From NCBI GenBank assembly GCA_937974275.1, contig CALJIF010000032.1, positions 1 through 64,000 of the forward strand: a DNA stretch of 64,000 nt, given 5' to 3'. The stretch is from an uncultured Flavobacteriales bacterium. GTDB lineage: Bacteria > Bacteroidota > Bacteroidia > Palsa-965. The notes beneath the pieces are model-generated. The model was not told the origin of the DNA and searched no databases. It saw nothing but the letters and a program-made list of their open reading frames with translations. Below, piece after piece: positions 43,238 to 52,064 of this stretch. Position 1 is the first letter of the stretch; each line of letters starts with the position of its first letter. Made by a program: the position numbers and the translations under genes.

Positions 43238-45484
43238 ATGAGCAAAGCAGACCGTAAATCGAAAACAGCGAAAAGTTCGTCGAAAGCAACGTCTTTTACT
43301 TTACCGGAATTAAGTGGTAAAGGATGGTTTTTCACCACCGATTTTCGCATTCAGGCTGTGGCTGTAGCCCTTATCGCCGTGTTGTTTTATGGGAATTCAT
43401 ATAAAAACGAATACGCGCTGGACGATGATATCGTGATGCGTCAAAACACATTTGTACAGAAAGGATTTTCGGGCATTTGGGATATCATGGCCAACGACGC
43501 TTACAAAAGCTTTTATGCCAGCATGGGTGTAAATGAACAATTGGAAGGTGGTCGTTATCGTCCGTTGTCGATTGTGACCTTCGCTATAGAACAGCAGTTG
43601 TTTGGCGAATGTTATGGTGAACGTTATGAAGAAGTGCGCGATTCCGTATTAGCATTGCGCAACGCCTCTATTCCGGATCCGACAACACTTTCACGATTAG
43701 TTGCCGAACAAAATGATCTTGATGTCAAGATCAAAGCAACCACCATGGAATTGGCTACGGTGCGACACATCGTGAATATCGTTTTATATGCGCTACTGTG
43801 CGTTGTTTTATTGTGGTTCTTGCGCGAATGTGTATTCCGCACCAACACAGATCTTGCGTTGCTATCTGTGGCGCTGTTCGCCATTCATCCTATTCATACG
43901 GAAGTGGTGGCCAACGTGAAAAGTCGTGATGAAATCATGTCTTTACTGTTCATCGCATTAACGTTCATTTATTTCTTCCGATTCGACATTTCCCGCAACA
44001 GGAAAGACTTGACAAAAGGCGCTGTGTTTTTCTTGCTCGCATATTTATCAAAAGAATACGCGATTGCCCTACTGGCGCTAATTCCATTGGGCTTGCATTT
44101 ATTTCACAAGCGCAGTTTTTCGAACATGGTTCCGCACGGCACCGCCATTGTTCTGGTTACGATTTTGTACGCGATGATTCGATTATCTGCTACTGCAACA
44201 GAAGGGCCACGTGTACCGAAAAATCGCAACGCCAGTGATCCGTTGAACGAACCGTACATGTTTGCAAAAGGCGATCAGGTCGTTGCAACAAAAATTAACC
44301 GACTTGATGATTACCTCGTCTTGTTGGTGAAGCCGTATCCGTTGGTGTCCGATTATTCGTATCAACATTTCCCGTATGTGCACATCTATCACTGGCAAGT
44401 GTTGTTGTCAATACTTATTTATGGACTTTTGATTTATGTGCTATGGCGTTGGTGGAAACAACAACATCCTTTGGCATTTGCATTGCTCCTCTACTTCGGC
44501 TTTTTCGCCTTGATCTGCAATTTGCTGTTTGATATCGGAGCAACCATGGGTGAACGTCTGATCTTTCATTCATCGCTCGGATTTTGCATGATCCTCGCAT
44601 GGGGCATTGTTGCCGGAATGGAACGATTCAAAATTGCTACACCTGTAGCTTCCATCATTTTTATCTTGATTTCTGTTCCTGCATTTATGATTACTACGGA
44701 ACGAAACCTCGAATGGAAAAATGATGCTTCGTTGTTTATCAGTGATGTCCAAAAACATCCGGAAAGTGCTTTGTGTAATGGCAACGCGGGCGCACGATTC
44801 ATGGATCGCGGCGTAGAGTTTCTGGGCAAAGACAGTTTGAAGGTGTATGCCTATGCAGATACTGCCATTCAATATTTGACGAAAGCCACGACGTTACACC
44901 CGCGTTATGTTAACGGTTGGTTAAATCTGGGATTAGCGTACTATCACAAAAAAGATTTTGATCAGTCGGCTGCAGCATGGGCAAAAGTGAGCCCGATATT
45001 TCCGCGCAACCCGATTTTGCTCAACTACACACAGATGTACATTAACACGGCGAATAGTTATGCGCAAAAACAGGATTATGTAAATGCGGCGCGCTATTTA
45101 GGCTATGCAGCGCGTATGAATCCGCAGGACAAAGGAGCATGGGCAGATTATGCGGGAGCAAGTTTTATGAGCAGACAATTTGGAACCGCGAAAGAAGCGT
45201 TCATTAAAGCGATAGAACTTAACCCTGAAGCTAAAGACCAATTGCAGGGTGGATTAAATGCTGCGGCTTCCAACGAGTTGGCGTTGAACAATTGGAGGGC
45301 AGATTCGGCGGACGTTACGAAAACTTTGATTCTTGCCCGGAACTATACCGGAACCGTTGCATTTTATCCCGAATCACGCAGACTTATAAATAAAGTGTTG
45401 CAGGTAAATCCGAATGAAGCGTATGCATTGAAATTGCAAGACAGTTTGAGCGGATTGGAACGTAAAGTATCGCTGCCAAAGTAA
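43238..45484 (+). CDS. TMTC-like GT-C membrane glycosyltransferase with C-terminal TPRs
   Basis: About 748 residues from ATG 43238 (MSKADRKSKTAKSS); earlier in-frame codons lie in the divergent control region. The first loop carries NEYALDDDIVMRQN, a GT-C-type acidic motif, and the second conserved segment is ALFAIHPIHTEVVANVKSRDEIMS, as in TMTC/DUF1736 protein O-mannosyltransferases. About ten membrane segments are followed by TPR-like helices (YVNGWLNLGLAYYHKKDFDQSAAAW, AWADYAGASFMSRQFGTAKEAFIKAIEL). Likely a protein- or lipid-glycosylating enzyme at the inner membrane. It is divergent from the NtrY-like kinase with about 126 bases between the starts. Confidence 0.87.
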   Translation: MSKADRKSKTAKSSSKATSFTLPELSGKGWFFTTDFRIQAVAVALIAVLFYGNSYKNEYALDDDIVMRQNTFVQKGFSGIWDIMANDAYKSFYASMGVNEQLEGGRYRPLSIVTFAIEQQLFGECYGERYEEVRDSVLALRNASIPDPTTLSRLVAEQNDLDVKIKATTMELATVRHIVNIVLYALLCVVLLWFLRECVFRTNTDLALLSVALFAIHPIHTEVVANVKSRDEIMSLLFIALTFIYFFRFDISRNRKDLTKGAVFFLLAYLSKEYAIALLALIPLGLHLFHKRSFSNMVPHGTAIVLVTILYAMIRLSATATEGPRVPKNRNASDPLNEPYMFAKGDQVVATKINRLDDYLVLLVKPYPLVSDYSYQHFPYVHIYHWQVLLSILIYGLLIYVLWRWWKQQHPLAFALLLYFGFFALICNLLFDIGATMGERLIFHSSLGFCMILAWGIVAGMERFKIATPVASIIFILISVPAFMITTERNLEWKNDASLFISDVQKHPESALCNGNAGARFMDRGVEFLGKDSLKVYAYADTAIQYLTKATTLHPRYVNGWLNLGLAYYHKKDFDQSAAAWAKVSPIFPRNPILLNYTQMYINTANSYAQKQDYVNAARYLGYAARMNPQDKGAWADYAGASFMSRQFGTAKEAFIKAIELNPEAKDQLQGGLNAAASNELALNNWRADSADVTKTLILARNYTGTVAFYPESRRLINKVLQVNPNEAYALKLQDSLSGLERKVSLPK

Positions 45485-45517
45485 TCCGATTGGCTGTTAA
45501 GGAACGGTTAACATGTT

Positions 45518-45569
45518 CGTGTTGAAAATTACAACACGGTACGAGTAACTTTTCGGGGCATTTACTCGT
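45518..45569. other. Two adjacent inverted repeats upstream of the 86-aa gene
   Basis: The first repeat is CGTGTTG / CAACACG (45518-45538, 7-base loop). The second is ACGAGTAA / TTACTCGT (45541-45569, 13-base spacer), which ends one base before the TACATTTG -7 box. Neither is followed by a T run, so they are not simple terminators. The second would suit an operator. Confidence 0.5.
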
Positions 45570-45577
45570 TACATTTG
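45570..45577 (+). promoter_or_regulatory. -7 box of the 86-aa gene
   Basis: TACATTTG, a perfect TAnnTTTG match, ten bases before the ATG at 45588 and one base before an earlier in-frame ATG at 45579. Its position makes 45588 the more plausible start. Confidence 0.65.
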
Positions 45578-45587
45578 CATGAATAAT

Positions 45588-45848
45588 ATGGCACTCCGTA
45601 ACGACATACTTAAACAATACTTCACCAAAGCATCAATTGGCGGTGTTGTGAGCATCAATGATTTGCGTGATCGTGAATACAGCGGTGAAACGCTTTCCGC
45701 TGATGAGATTAAGGCGTTGCGCAATTTCGATAAATATCGTTTGGATCAATTGAACAACATTCAGAACGACAAAGAATTCCACGAGAAGTACCGCCAGATT
45801 CAGGTAATGGCGAACCTCGGCGACTGGAAGGATTTTCTGAATCTGTAA
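45588..45848 (+). CDS. Small hydrophilic protein, unknown function (86 aa)
   Basis: Starts MALRNDILKQYFTKASIGG; an in-frame ATG three codons earlier lies one base from the -7 box and is less likely. The protein is charged and probably helical (SADEIKALRNFDKYRLDQLNNIQNDKEFHEKYRQIQVMANLGDW). It has no signal peptide, membrane segment or motif I recognise. It has its own promoter, an upstream inverted repeat and a downstream bidirectional terminator, so it is an independent transcription unit, which supports it being real. Confidence 0.75.
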   Translation: MALRNDILKQYFTKASIGGVVSINDLRDREYSGETLSADEIKALRNFDKYRLDQLNNIQNDKEFHEKYRQIQVMANLGDWKDFLNL

Positions 45849-45860
45849 AATCTATAGATA

Positions 45861-45898
45861 AAAAGAAAGGCTGATCGATGGATCAGCCTTTTTCTTTT
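45861..45898. terminator. Bidirectional terminator between the 86-aa gene and the FKBP gene
   Basis: Perfect stem AAAGGCTGATC / GATCAGCCTTT with loop GATG, flanked by T-rich sequence on the right and A-rich sequence on the left, so it can end transcripts from both convergent genes. Confidence 0.88.
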
Positions 45899-46413
45899 TA
45901 ATGGTGATGACCCCCCGGTCCGTGAACGTGACCGTGATCCAACTCTTCTTGTGTTGCAGGACGCACCTCAACAACTTCTCCAACAAAGTGTAATTCTTTG
46001 CCGGCCAATGGGTGATTGAAATCCATACCTACATGGTTAACACCGATTTCGGTAACGCGACCCCAAAGGCGATTGCCTTCGCTGTCCACCATAGGAACGT
46101 TCTTGCCAACAGCAATCATTTCCGTATCTAATTTACCTGCTTCGTCCAAAAAATTCTCGATAGGCAACTTAACGATATGGTCTGCCATATACTCGCCATA
46201 ACCGTTTGCTGCGCTGATGCGGAAATCGAAAGCGTCACCAACACGCTTTCCGTGCAGGTTACCTTCAAATTCCGGCAATAACATCCCGGCTCCAAAAAGG
46301 AATACCATAGGATCTTCGGGGCGTGTTTGTTCGATTGTGTCTTCCCCGCCATTTTCGCCGGGTACTGTGAGATGGTAACTCACTGCTACCACGTGCTTGT
46401 CAGTAATGATCAT
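45898..46413 (-). CDS. SlyD-like FKBP-type peptidyl-prolyl isomerase
   Basis: A 171-residue prolyl isomerase/chaperone. The FKBP half begins KHVVAVSYHLTV and continues with MVFLFGAGMLLPEFEGNLHGKRVGDAFDFRISAANGYGEY, the SlyD-type arrangement. An inserted IF (chaperone) domain covers residues about 75-125, and the FKBP fold resumes at VGMDFNHPLAGKELHFVGEVVEVR. The tail HGHVHGPGGHHH is a His-rich metal-binding end, as in SlyD proteins that bind nickel. It has its own promoter 25 bases upstream and shares a bidirectional terminator. Confidence 0.94.
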   Translation of the reverse strand: MIITDKHVVAVSYHLTVPGENGGEDTIEQTRPEDPMVFLFGAGMLLPEFEGNLHGKRVGDAFDFRISAANGYGEYMADHIVKLPIENFLDEAGKLDTEMIAVGKNVPMVDSEGNRLWGRVTEIGVNHVGMDFNHPLAGKELHFVGEVVEVRPATQEELDHGHVHGPGGHHH

Positions 46414-46438
46414 TTATTAATTGTATTAGAATGAGTTA

Positions 46439-46446
46439 CAAAGGTA
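46439..46446 (-). promoter_or_regulatory. -7 box of the FKBP gene
   Basis: Minus-strand TACCTTTG, a perfect TAnnTTTG match, 25 bases before the ATG at 46413. Confidence 0.6.
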
Positions 46447-46561
46447 ACCTATTTGAAGCAGGAAAGCGCTATCAGCGTTAAACTTAGGTTAACTAAAACG
46501 AGCAAAGGCGCGGAAACATTGCTAATTTTATGCACGTTCAACAACCTCAAGTACTTTATAT

Positions 46562-47719
46562 ATGCCTGAATTTACAGGAACACTTGGATCCAAATTGCCC
46601 CGCGTGGGAACAACGATATTTACCGTAATGTCAAAGCTTGCGGGCGAACATCAGGCCATCAATCTTTCTCAGGGATTTCCGGACTTTGAATGCCCGAAGC
46701 CTTTACGCGAACTCGTGAATGATGCGATGAAAAAAGGGCATAACCAATACGCGCCCATGCCCGGTATTCTACCCTTGCGGGAGCAAATAGCCATAAAAAC
46801 AGCCGAACTCTATCAAACCAACTACGATCCGGAAACGGAAGTAACAGTTACGGCAGGAGCTACACAAGCTATTTACACTGCGATTGGCGCAGTCGTGCGT
46901 GAAGGTGATGAAGTCATTATTCTGGAGCCGGCATACGATTGTTACGAGCCCGCTATCGAACTGAACGGAGGCAAAGCAATCTACGTTTCATTGAAAGCAC
47001 CCGATTATACGATCGATTGGAATGCGGTGAAAAAAGTGATCAATCACCGAACACGAATGATCATCATCAACACACCGCATAATCCGACCGGAGCCGTGAT
47101 GAGCGCTGATGATTTGAAGCAGCTGGAAAAGTTGACTAAAAAAACCGACATCATCATTTTGTCGGATGAAGTATACGAACACATCATTTTCGATGGTCGC
47201 ACACATGAAAGTGTGGCGCGATATCCCGGACTTGCCGAACGCTCTTTTATCGTTTCATCGTTCGGGAAAACGTATCACACCACCGGATGGAAAATCGGGT
47301 ATTGCCTTGCACCGAAACAGCTCATGGCAGAATTTCGCAAGGTGCATCAATACTTGGTATTTTCTGTTAATACGCCTGCTCAATACGCATTGGCAGAATT
47401 CCTCAAGCAACGCGAGCACTATTTGGAATTGGGAAATTTTTATCAGGAGAAAAGAGACTATTTCATTCAACTGATCAAGGGTTCGCGATTTGAATTCGTT
47501 CCTGCTCCGGGCACGTATTTTCAGTTGCTGAATTATAAAAACATCACAACAGAAAAAGACACCGATTATGCCGTGCGACTGATTAAAGAATCAGGTTTGG
47601 CTGCGATTCCGATTTCTGTTTTTTATCACAAACCCGTGCAGGATAACATGCTGCGTTTCTGTTTCGCCAAACGGAATGAAACCTTGGAAAAAGCAGCCGA
47701 GATTATCTGCAAATTATAA
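46562..47719 (+). CDS. Methionine aminotransferase (YbdL/KAT-type class I PLP aminotransferase)
   Basis: A 385-residue fold-type I aminotransferase. It shows INLSQGFPDFECP, YAPMPGILPLREQIA, VTAGATQAIYTAIGA, PAYDCYEPAIEL, NTPHNPTGAV, LSDEVYEHI and SSFGKTYHTTGWKIGY, with the PLP Lys at about residue 236. These features match the YbdL/kynurenine aminotransferase group, which prefers methionine and aromatic amino acids. The next gene, 11 bases later, is an omega-amidase of YafV type. The pair transaminates methionine with glutamine and then removes the alpha-ketoglutaramate product, a known partnership in methionine salvage. Confidence 0.92.
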   Translation: MPEFTGTLGSKLPRVGTTIFTVMSKLAGEHQAINLSQGFPDFECPKPLRELVNDAMKKGHNQYAPMPGILPLREQIAIKTAELYQTNYDPETEVTVTAGATQAIYTAIGAVVREGDEVIILEPAYDCYEPAIELNGGKAIYVSLKAPDYTIDWNAVKKVINHRTRMIIINTPHNPTGAVMSADDLKQLEKLTKKTDIIILSDEVYEHIIFDGRTHESVARYPGLAERSFIVSSFGKTYHTTGWKIGYCLAPKQLMAEFRKVHQYLVFSVNTPAQYALAEFLKQREHYLELGNFYQEKRDYFIQLIKGSRFEFVPAPGTYFQLLNYKNITTEKDTDYAVRLIKESGLAAIPISVFYHKPVQDNMLRFCFAKRNETLEKAAEIICKL

Positions 47720-47730
47720 CCGCGCTTATT

Positions 47731-48534
47731 ATGATTGCTGAAACCATTGGTATTGCCGCCGTTCAATCGTCACTCTATTGGGAAAACCGGGAGCGCAACT
47801 TAGAGCACTTTACACTCTTGCTGCGAAAAATTGATGAGCCTGTTGACGTGATTGTCTTACCTGAAATGTTTACAACGGGTTTCAGTATGAATCCTGCTCC
47901 GCTGGCAGAAAAAACAGACGGCCCTACATTAGCCTGGATGCGGCAACAAGCCGTACTATATAATGCAGTTATAACCGGAAGCATTATTGCCGAAGAAAAC
48001 GGCCAATTTATGAATCGCTTGTTTTGGGTTCGACCTGATGGCACTTACGAAACTTACGATAAGCGACACTTGTTTCGCATGGCGGGAGAAGATCAACACT
48101 ATGCTTCGGGACAACAGCCGTTGATCGTGGATTTGAAAGGCTGGAAAATACGTCCGCTGATTTGTTATGATTTGCGATTCCCGGTATGGTCGCGCAATCG
48201 CTGGAATGCGGATGGAAGCGTGGCCGATTATGATGTATTGATTTATGTTGCCAACTGGCCGGAACGCCGATCGAATGTTTGGAAAACATTGTTACAAGCC
48301 CGAGCCATGGAAAATCAGGCGTATGTGATTGGCGTAAATCGTATTGGTAATGACGCGCATCAGGTCTATCACACCGGCGACAGTGTGATCTTGGATTTTA
48401 AAGGTGAGCCCATTACCTCGGCGCTGATTGCAACGGAAGAAATTTTAACATCGCGTTTATCGATGAAAGATCTCGTCGACTTCCGCGCACATTTTCCTGT
48501 GGGTCGCGATGCGGATACGTTTACCGTATCATAA
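47731..48534 (+). CDS. Omega-amidase YafV-like (nitrilase superfamily)
   Basis: A 267-residue carbon-nitrogen hydrolase. The catalytic triad is visible as Glu in VIVLPEMFTTGFSMN, Lys in YDKRHLFRM and Cys in RPLICYDLRFPVWSRN. The GEDQHYASG and NWPERRSNVWKTLLQARAMENQAYVIGVNRIG segments are typical of YafV/Nit2 omega-amidases that hydrolyse alpha-ketoglutaramate. It lies 11 bases downstream of the methionine aminotransferase gene, which produces that compound when glutamine is the amino donor. Its last 14 bases overlap the convergent 133-aa gene. Confidence 0.93.
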   Translation: MIAETIGIAAVQSSLYWENRERNLEHFTLLLRKIDEPVDVIVLPEMFTTGFSMNPAPLAEKTDGPTLAWMRQQAVLYNAVITGSIIAEENGQFMNRLFWVRPDGTYETYDKRHLFRMAGEDQHYASGQQPLIVDLKGWKIRPLICYDLRFPVWSRNRWNADGSVADYDVLIYVANWPERRSNVWKTLLQARAMENQAYVIGVNRIGNDAHQVYHTGDSVILDFKGEPITSALIATEEILTSRLSMKDLVDFRAHFPVGRDADTFTVS

Positions 48535-48922
48535 CGCCCGGCGCGCCTAACAGAGGAACGGTCATCATGTTTCTTTCAATGATTGTTTCCGGCAGGAATA
48601 CATAGCGCTTGTCGTATAGCTTATCGCCCATGTAAAAACTGATCCAGTATTCATTATTAATACCGAACGTATCTTCCATAATGGGCTCCACTTTCACGTA
48701 ATCCAACGCAGAAATTTCTTCGAAGTAATGGCGCAGCTCCGAGGTCTTTCGCGGCTGACCATTTAACTCTCCATAACCGCGTGAATTGATCAACACATTC
48801 TTCAAAGGCTCTTCATACAAGTTCAGTAAATACACGTTGTATTCTTTCACGCCTTTCTTTTCTTCCATTGCCACTGCAACTATGATATCATCCACTTCCG
48901 GATGCTCAATATCTTTTCTCAT
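48521..48922 (-). CDS. Hypothetical protein, 133 aa
   Basis: A soluble protein without signal peptide: MRKDIEHPEVDDIIVAVAMEE, then KEYNVYLLNLYEEPLKNVLINSRGYGEL, LRHYFEEISALDYVKVEPI and NNEYWISFYMGDKLYDKRYVFLP. The alternating beta pattern suggests a compact beta-rich domain. I recall no named family for it, although similar small proteins are widespread in Bacteroidota. It lies 24 bases after the serine hydrolase gene in the opposite order of transcription (its start faces that gene's end) and converges on the omega-amidase gene with a 14-base overlap. Confidence 0.75.
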   Translation of the reverse strand: MRKDIEHPEVDDIIVAVAMEEKKGVKEYNVYLLNLYEEPLKNVLINSRGYGELNGQPRKTSELRHYFEEISALDYVKVEPIMEDTFGINNEYWISFYMGDKLYDKRYVFLPETIIERNMMTVPLLGAPGVMIR

Positions 48923-48946
48923 AATGCGCTAATTTACGCATTCGTC

Positions 48947-50131
48947 TTATTTTGATTGAATGATCTGCCACGCAGCATCCAGATAGTGATATACATCCTG
49001 CGGTGTGTCGTCGCTATCATTGGGTAAACGCTTTTGACCCAAACGCACCACGATCAGATCATCTTCCGGAACACACAAAACGTATTGCCCCAAAATTCCG
49101 CGTGCGTAAAAAACATATTTGCCCTTGTACTCCGGAATGAGCCACCAGGTTAAACCATAATTGGTATTCGGTGTCCCGTCGTCGTTCTTTAATCCTTGTG
49201 TCTTCACCGATTCCAGCGCATACCACTCCGGCACAATCTGCACACCATTCCATCTTCCGCTGTCCAGATACAACTTCCCGATGCGTGCAAAGTCGCGCGC
49301 GTTGGAATTCACACAACAAAATGCTTTTTCTTCACCCCCTTCATCATCCAGACTCCATAAAGCATCACGCTCACAACCCAAAGGCTTCCATAACTTTTCG
49401 GAAGCATATTCCGCAACCGATTTTTTTGTGGCGGCTTTCAAAACAAATCCGAGGAGTTGCGTATTCCCGCTCAGGTATTCAAAATATTTGCCGGGTGATA
49501 GTGTTGTGTCAGTGTAAGCAAAAGTCTGCTTTCGAAGATTTGTACCGTAATACGCTTCTGCAGGATATGCCAATGGATTTACATAGTCTTCATCGAATGC
49601 AATTCCGGAACTCATACTCAGTAGATGACGAATAGTGATGTTCTTGAATTGAGGTGTATTCATTTCAGGAACATACGTTACAGCAGGTTCATCGATGGAT
49701 GCAATACTACCATCCTGCAAAGCACAGCCGATTAAAACACTCACGATAGTTTTCGCCATTGAAAACGAATTCGTTGCAGACGTATCGCTGAAATCCAATG
49801 CATACTTTTCAAACACCAGCGAGTCGTGGTGAATAACAACGAAAGAGCCGGTTTCCAGGGATTCTATTTTCTGCCACAGCGCCTGATCAAGAACTGCAGT
49901 ATTGTATCGCTTTGTTTTTGGCCATACTTGAGGTGTTCCCGAAGCAATGCTGCGATTGTAAAAAATATGATATTCCATTGCTGACGGACCCGAACGACCT
50001 TTCAAATACGTATTCGCTAATCCTTTGTACAAGTATGTTCTACCGGAGAAAATGATAAATGCATTCGCCGCAATCAGAACGATTGCTAAAGACCAAAAAA
50101 ACACTTTGAAGAATTGGCGAATGAATTTCAC
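48947..50131 (-). CDS. Serine hydrolase, beta-lactamase class C / penicillin-binding-like
   Basis: About 394 residues with an N-terminal membrane anchor (KFIRQFFKVFFWSLAIVLIAANAFIIF), so the domain is periplasmic. The catalytic S-x-x-K is in NSFSMAKTIVSVLIG and the Y-x-N-like motif in FEYLSGNTQLLG, with RHLLSMSSGIAFDED and GLTWWLI typical of the 6-aminohexanoate-dimer hydrolase/esterase-like branch. The substrate is unknown; beta-lactam hydrolysis should not be assumed. I choose the GTG at 50131 because it directly precedes KFIRQFF; a TTG at 50158 is the alternative but falls in a near-match -7 box. lipB lies just upstream. Confidence 0.88.
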   Translation of the reverse strand: MKFIRQFFKVFFWSLAIVLIAANAFIIFSGRTYLYKGLANTYLKGRSGPSAMEYHIFYNRSIASGTPQVWPKTKRYNTAVLDQALWQKIESLETGSFVVIHHDSLVFEKYALDFSDTSATNSFSMAKTIVSVLIGCALQDGSIASIDEPAVTYVPEMNTPQFKNITIRHLLSMSSGIAFDEDYVNPLAYPAEAYYGTNLRKQTFAYTDTTLSPGKYFEYLSGNTQLLGFVLKAATKKSVAEYASEKLWKPLGCERDALWSLDDEGGEEKAFCCVNSNARDFARIGKLYLDSGRWNGVQIVPEWYALESVKTQGLKNDDGTPNTNYGLTWWLIPEYKGKYVFYARGILGQYVLCVPEDDLIVVRLGQKRLPNDSDDTPQDVYHYLDAAWQIIQSK

Positions 50132-50165
50132 AGTAGTTGTACGACTACTGCCGCACAAAAGTTCG

Positions 50166-50879
50166 TTACGACTTTGAAATAAGTGTACAGTCGAACTCCG
50201 TCTGAAAATGGCGCATCAATTTTTCCTGCACCTCATTCATGTCTACCACTCTTCCAAGCTCGTGCTGCAAGGAAGTCACGGCTTTATCGTCAATGCCGCA
50301 CGGAACAATATGTTTGAAGTAATTGAGATCCGTATTGATATTGAACGCCCAGCCGTGCATGGTTACCCAACGACTGCTTCGTACGCCCATCGCACAAACT
50401 TTTCGTGCTTTAATCGGGTCATTCGCATCAATCCAAACTCCGGTATAACCCGGATATCGCTCTCCGGCCACATTGTATTCCGCCAACGTTTTAATAATGA
50501 CTTCTTCCAATGTGCGCAAGTAACGGTGAATGTCCGTGAAGAAACAATCCAAATCGAGAATAGGATAACCCACTAATTGTCCCGGGCCATGATAGGTAAT
50601 ATCTCCACCACGATTGATTTTGTAATACTTCGCGTGTATATCACGAAGGCCCGATTCATCCACCAGCAAATGACTTTCCTTGCCACTTTTTCCCAAGGTG
50701 TACACGTGAGGATGTTCGCACAAAATCAGATGATGCTGCGTTGCGATCTGCTCCTGTTCCGGTAGATCGCGGTTACGAATTTTAAGATCGATGATTTCTT
50801 TGAACCACAACTCCTGTTGATCCCAGCATTCCTGATAATCAACAAGACCGAGACGATGCAGTGCTACCGTTCTGTTCAT
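50166..50879 (-). CDS. lipB: Lipoyl(octanoyl) transferase
   Basis: Transfers octanoate from acyl carrier protein to lipoyl-dependent enzymes, the first step of lipoate synthesis. Family motifs are LILCEHPHVYTLGKSG, RGGDITYHGPGQLVGYPILDL, GVWIDANDPIKARKVCAMGVRSSRWVTMHGWAFNI and HIVPCGI, with the catalytic Cys in PCGI and the active-site Lys in ARKVCA. The 237-residue length is normal. Its ATG touches the stop of the upstream sugar-phosphate isomerase gene (shared base at 50879), so the two are co-transcribed from the promoter at 51889. Confidence 0.97.
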   Translation of the reverse strand: MNRTVALHRLGLVDYQECWDQQELWFKEIIDLKIRNRDLPEQEQIATQHHLILCEHPHVYTLGKSGKESHLLVDESGLRDIHAKYYKINRGGDITYHGPGQLVGYPILDLDCFFTDIHRYLRTLEEVIIKTLAEYNVAGERYPGYTGVWIDANDPIKARKVCAMGVRSSRWVTMHGWAFNINTDLNYFKHIVPCGIDDKAVTSLQHELGRVVDMNEVQEKLMRHFQTEFDCTLISKS

Positions 50880-51868
50880 TATTGGTGTTTCGCCAATTCC
50901 CCTTTGAGGAAATTAATCACGTTCACCTCAACAGCATCAACGCCTCGAAGAGCAGCCAGTTCCACAGAAACCCAATCACCGAAGTGAATCAGATACATTG
51001 TTTTTTCGATGGTTGAATTTCCTTTTGCATACACTTCCATGAAATGCGGTGTGTATTTACGAATGATTTCGGCATTAATTTCAATACGCAAATTATTGCG
51101 ATCGTATTCCTGAGGGTCACGGAACAACACGACAGCGTACTCTTCACTTCCTCCGGCCCATCCCACTAATTCGTTGTGATTCATTTCAGGAATAACATGA
51201 TGCCAGCACAACACTTTCGCATTCTCATTCAACTGCTGACGGAAACGAACAGACACGCCTTCATAATCCGAAGTGCTGTAAATTACCGGGATTCTACCGT
51301 GCAACATTTTTGCTGTAGTTGCCGCTAATTCTTTAATTGAAGTCGACTCCTGATTTAACAATGTTATCGATTGTTCAATGGATCCTACTGCATCGGCAGG
51401 CAACAAACCAAAATGACGGAACACGTACACCAACTGCGTCAGCGAATAACCTAAGCACGAGCGCGGAGGCATTCCTCCCGGAACAATAAAGTGTTCTAAT
51501 TTTTTTGCGGCAGCAATTTCTGCAACCTTTCCACCCGATGTGATTGCAATAACACGCGCACCAACAGCCATCGCTTGTTCCATGCACGCTAATGTTTCTT
51601 CGGTATTACCCGAATACGAGCTCACAATAACTAAGGTGTCGGAGTTAACAGATGCGGGAATGAAATAACCTTTGGTAATCTGCACGGGAACTTTGCTGCT
51701 TGCAAATGCCAACTCAGCAATAATACTACCGCCAATTCCCGAGCCGCCCAATCCGGAGATCACCACATTAGCAATTGATCCGGCAGGATTCAACTGAACC
51801 TTGCTTCCAATTTCAAGAGCTTCCTTTAGTTGTGTGGTGAAATTTGCCACCAAATCGCGCATCTCCAT
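50879..51868 (-). CDS. Bifunctional phosphoglucose/phosphomannose isomerase (SIS domain)
   Basis: A 329-residue SIS-domain sugar-phosphate isomerase. It shows NVVISGLGGSGIGGSIIAEL, DTLVIVSSYSGNTEETLACMEQA, VIAITSGGKVAEIA and PGGMPPRSCLGYSLTQL, then VIPEMNHNELVGW with the catalytic Glu/His region. This is the archaeal/Bacteroidota-type PGI/PMI, shorter than classical phosphoglucose isomerase, and it interconverts glucose-6-P, mannose-6-P and fructose-6-P. It has its own promoter 20 bases upstream and is followed directly by lipB. Confidence 0.92.
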   Translation of the reverse strand: MEMRDLVANFTTQLKEALEIGSKVQLNPAGSIANVVISGLGGSGIGGSIIAELAFASSKVPVQITKGYFIPASVNSDTLVIVSSYSGNTEETLACMEQAMAVGARVIAITSGGKVAEIAAAKKLEHFIVPGGMPPRSCLGYSLTQLVYVFRHFGLLPADAVGSIEQSITLLNQESTSIKELAATTAKMLHGRIPVIYSTSDYEGVSVRFRQQLNENAKVLCWHHVIPEMNHNELVGWAGGSEEYAVVLFRDPQEYDRNNLRIEINAEIIRKYTPHFMEVYAKGNSTIEKTMYLIHFGDWVSVELAALRGVDAVEVNVINFLKGELAKHQ

Positions 51869-51888
51869 GTTTTCCTATTTAGGGACGC

Positions 51889-51896
51889 CAAAGGTA
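51889..51896 (-). promoter_or_regulatory. -7 box of the phosphosugar isomerase-lipB unit
   Basis: Minus-strand TACCTTTG, a perfect TAnnTTTG match, 20 bases before the ATG at 51868. The -33 element is not obvious. Confidence 0.6.
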
Positions 51897-52064
51897 AGGA
51901 AAAGTGTGTTTCATACACGATGGCCTGTATTTCAACAATTTACAGAATTCCGATTCGGCCTCGCGAGAATTAAAATGTTAAAATTGTTTAATCTTTTATC
52001 TTTTTCGTTAAACATTCTTTCGTGCGGTGTGTTGAATGCATGTATTTACATAAAACCCACTATT

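Noticed and set aside
45511..45546. 11-codon ORF starting at ATG 45513 before the 86-aa gene
   Set aside because: It has no biased codon run, lies upstream of the -7 box and is not followed by a terminator, so a leader-peptide role is unsupported.
46414..46561. Possible regulatory inverted repeat GGTAACCT / AGGTTAAC between the FKBP and aminotransferase genes
   Set aside because: The two arms match at 7 of 8 positions but are about 40 bases apart and one lies in the -7 box, so chance is likely.
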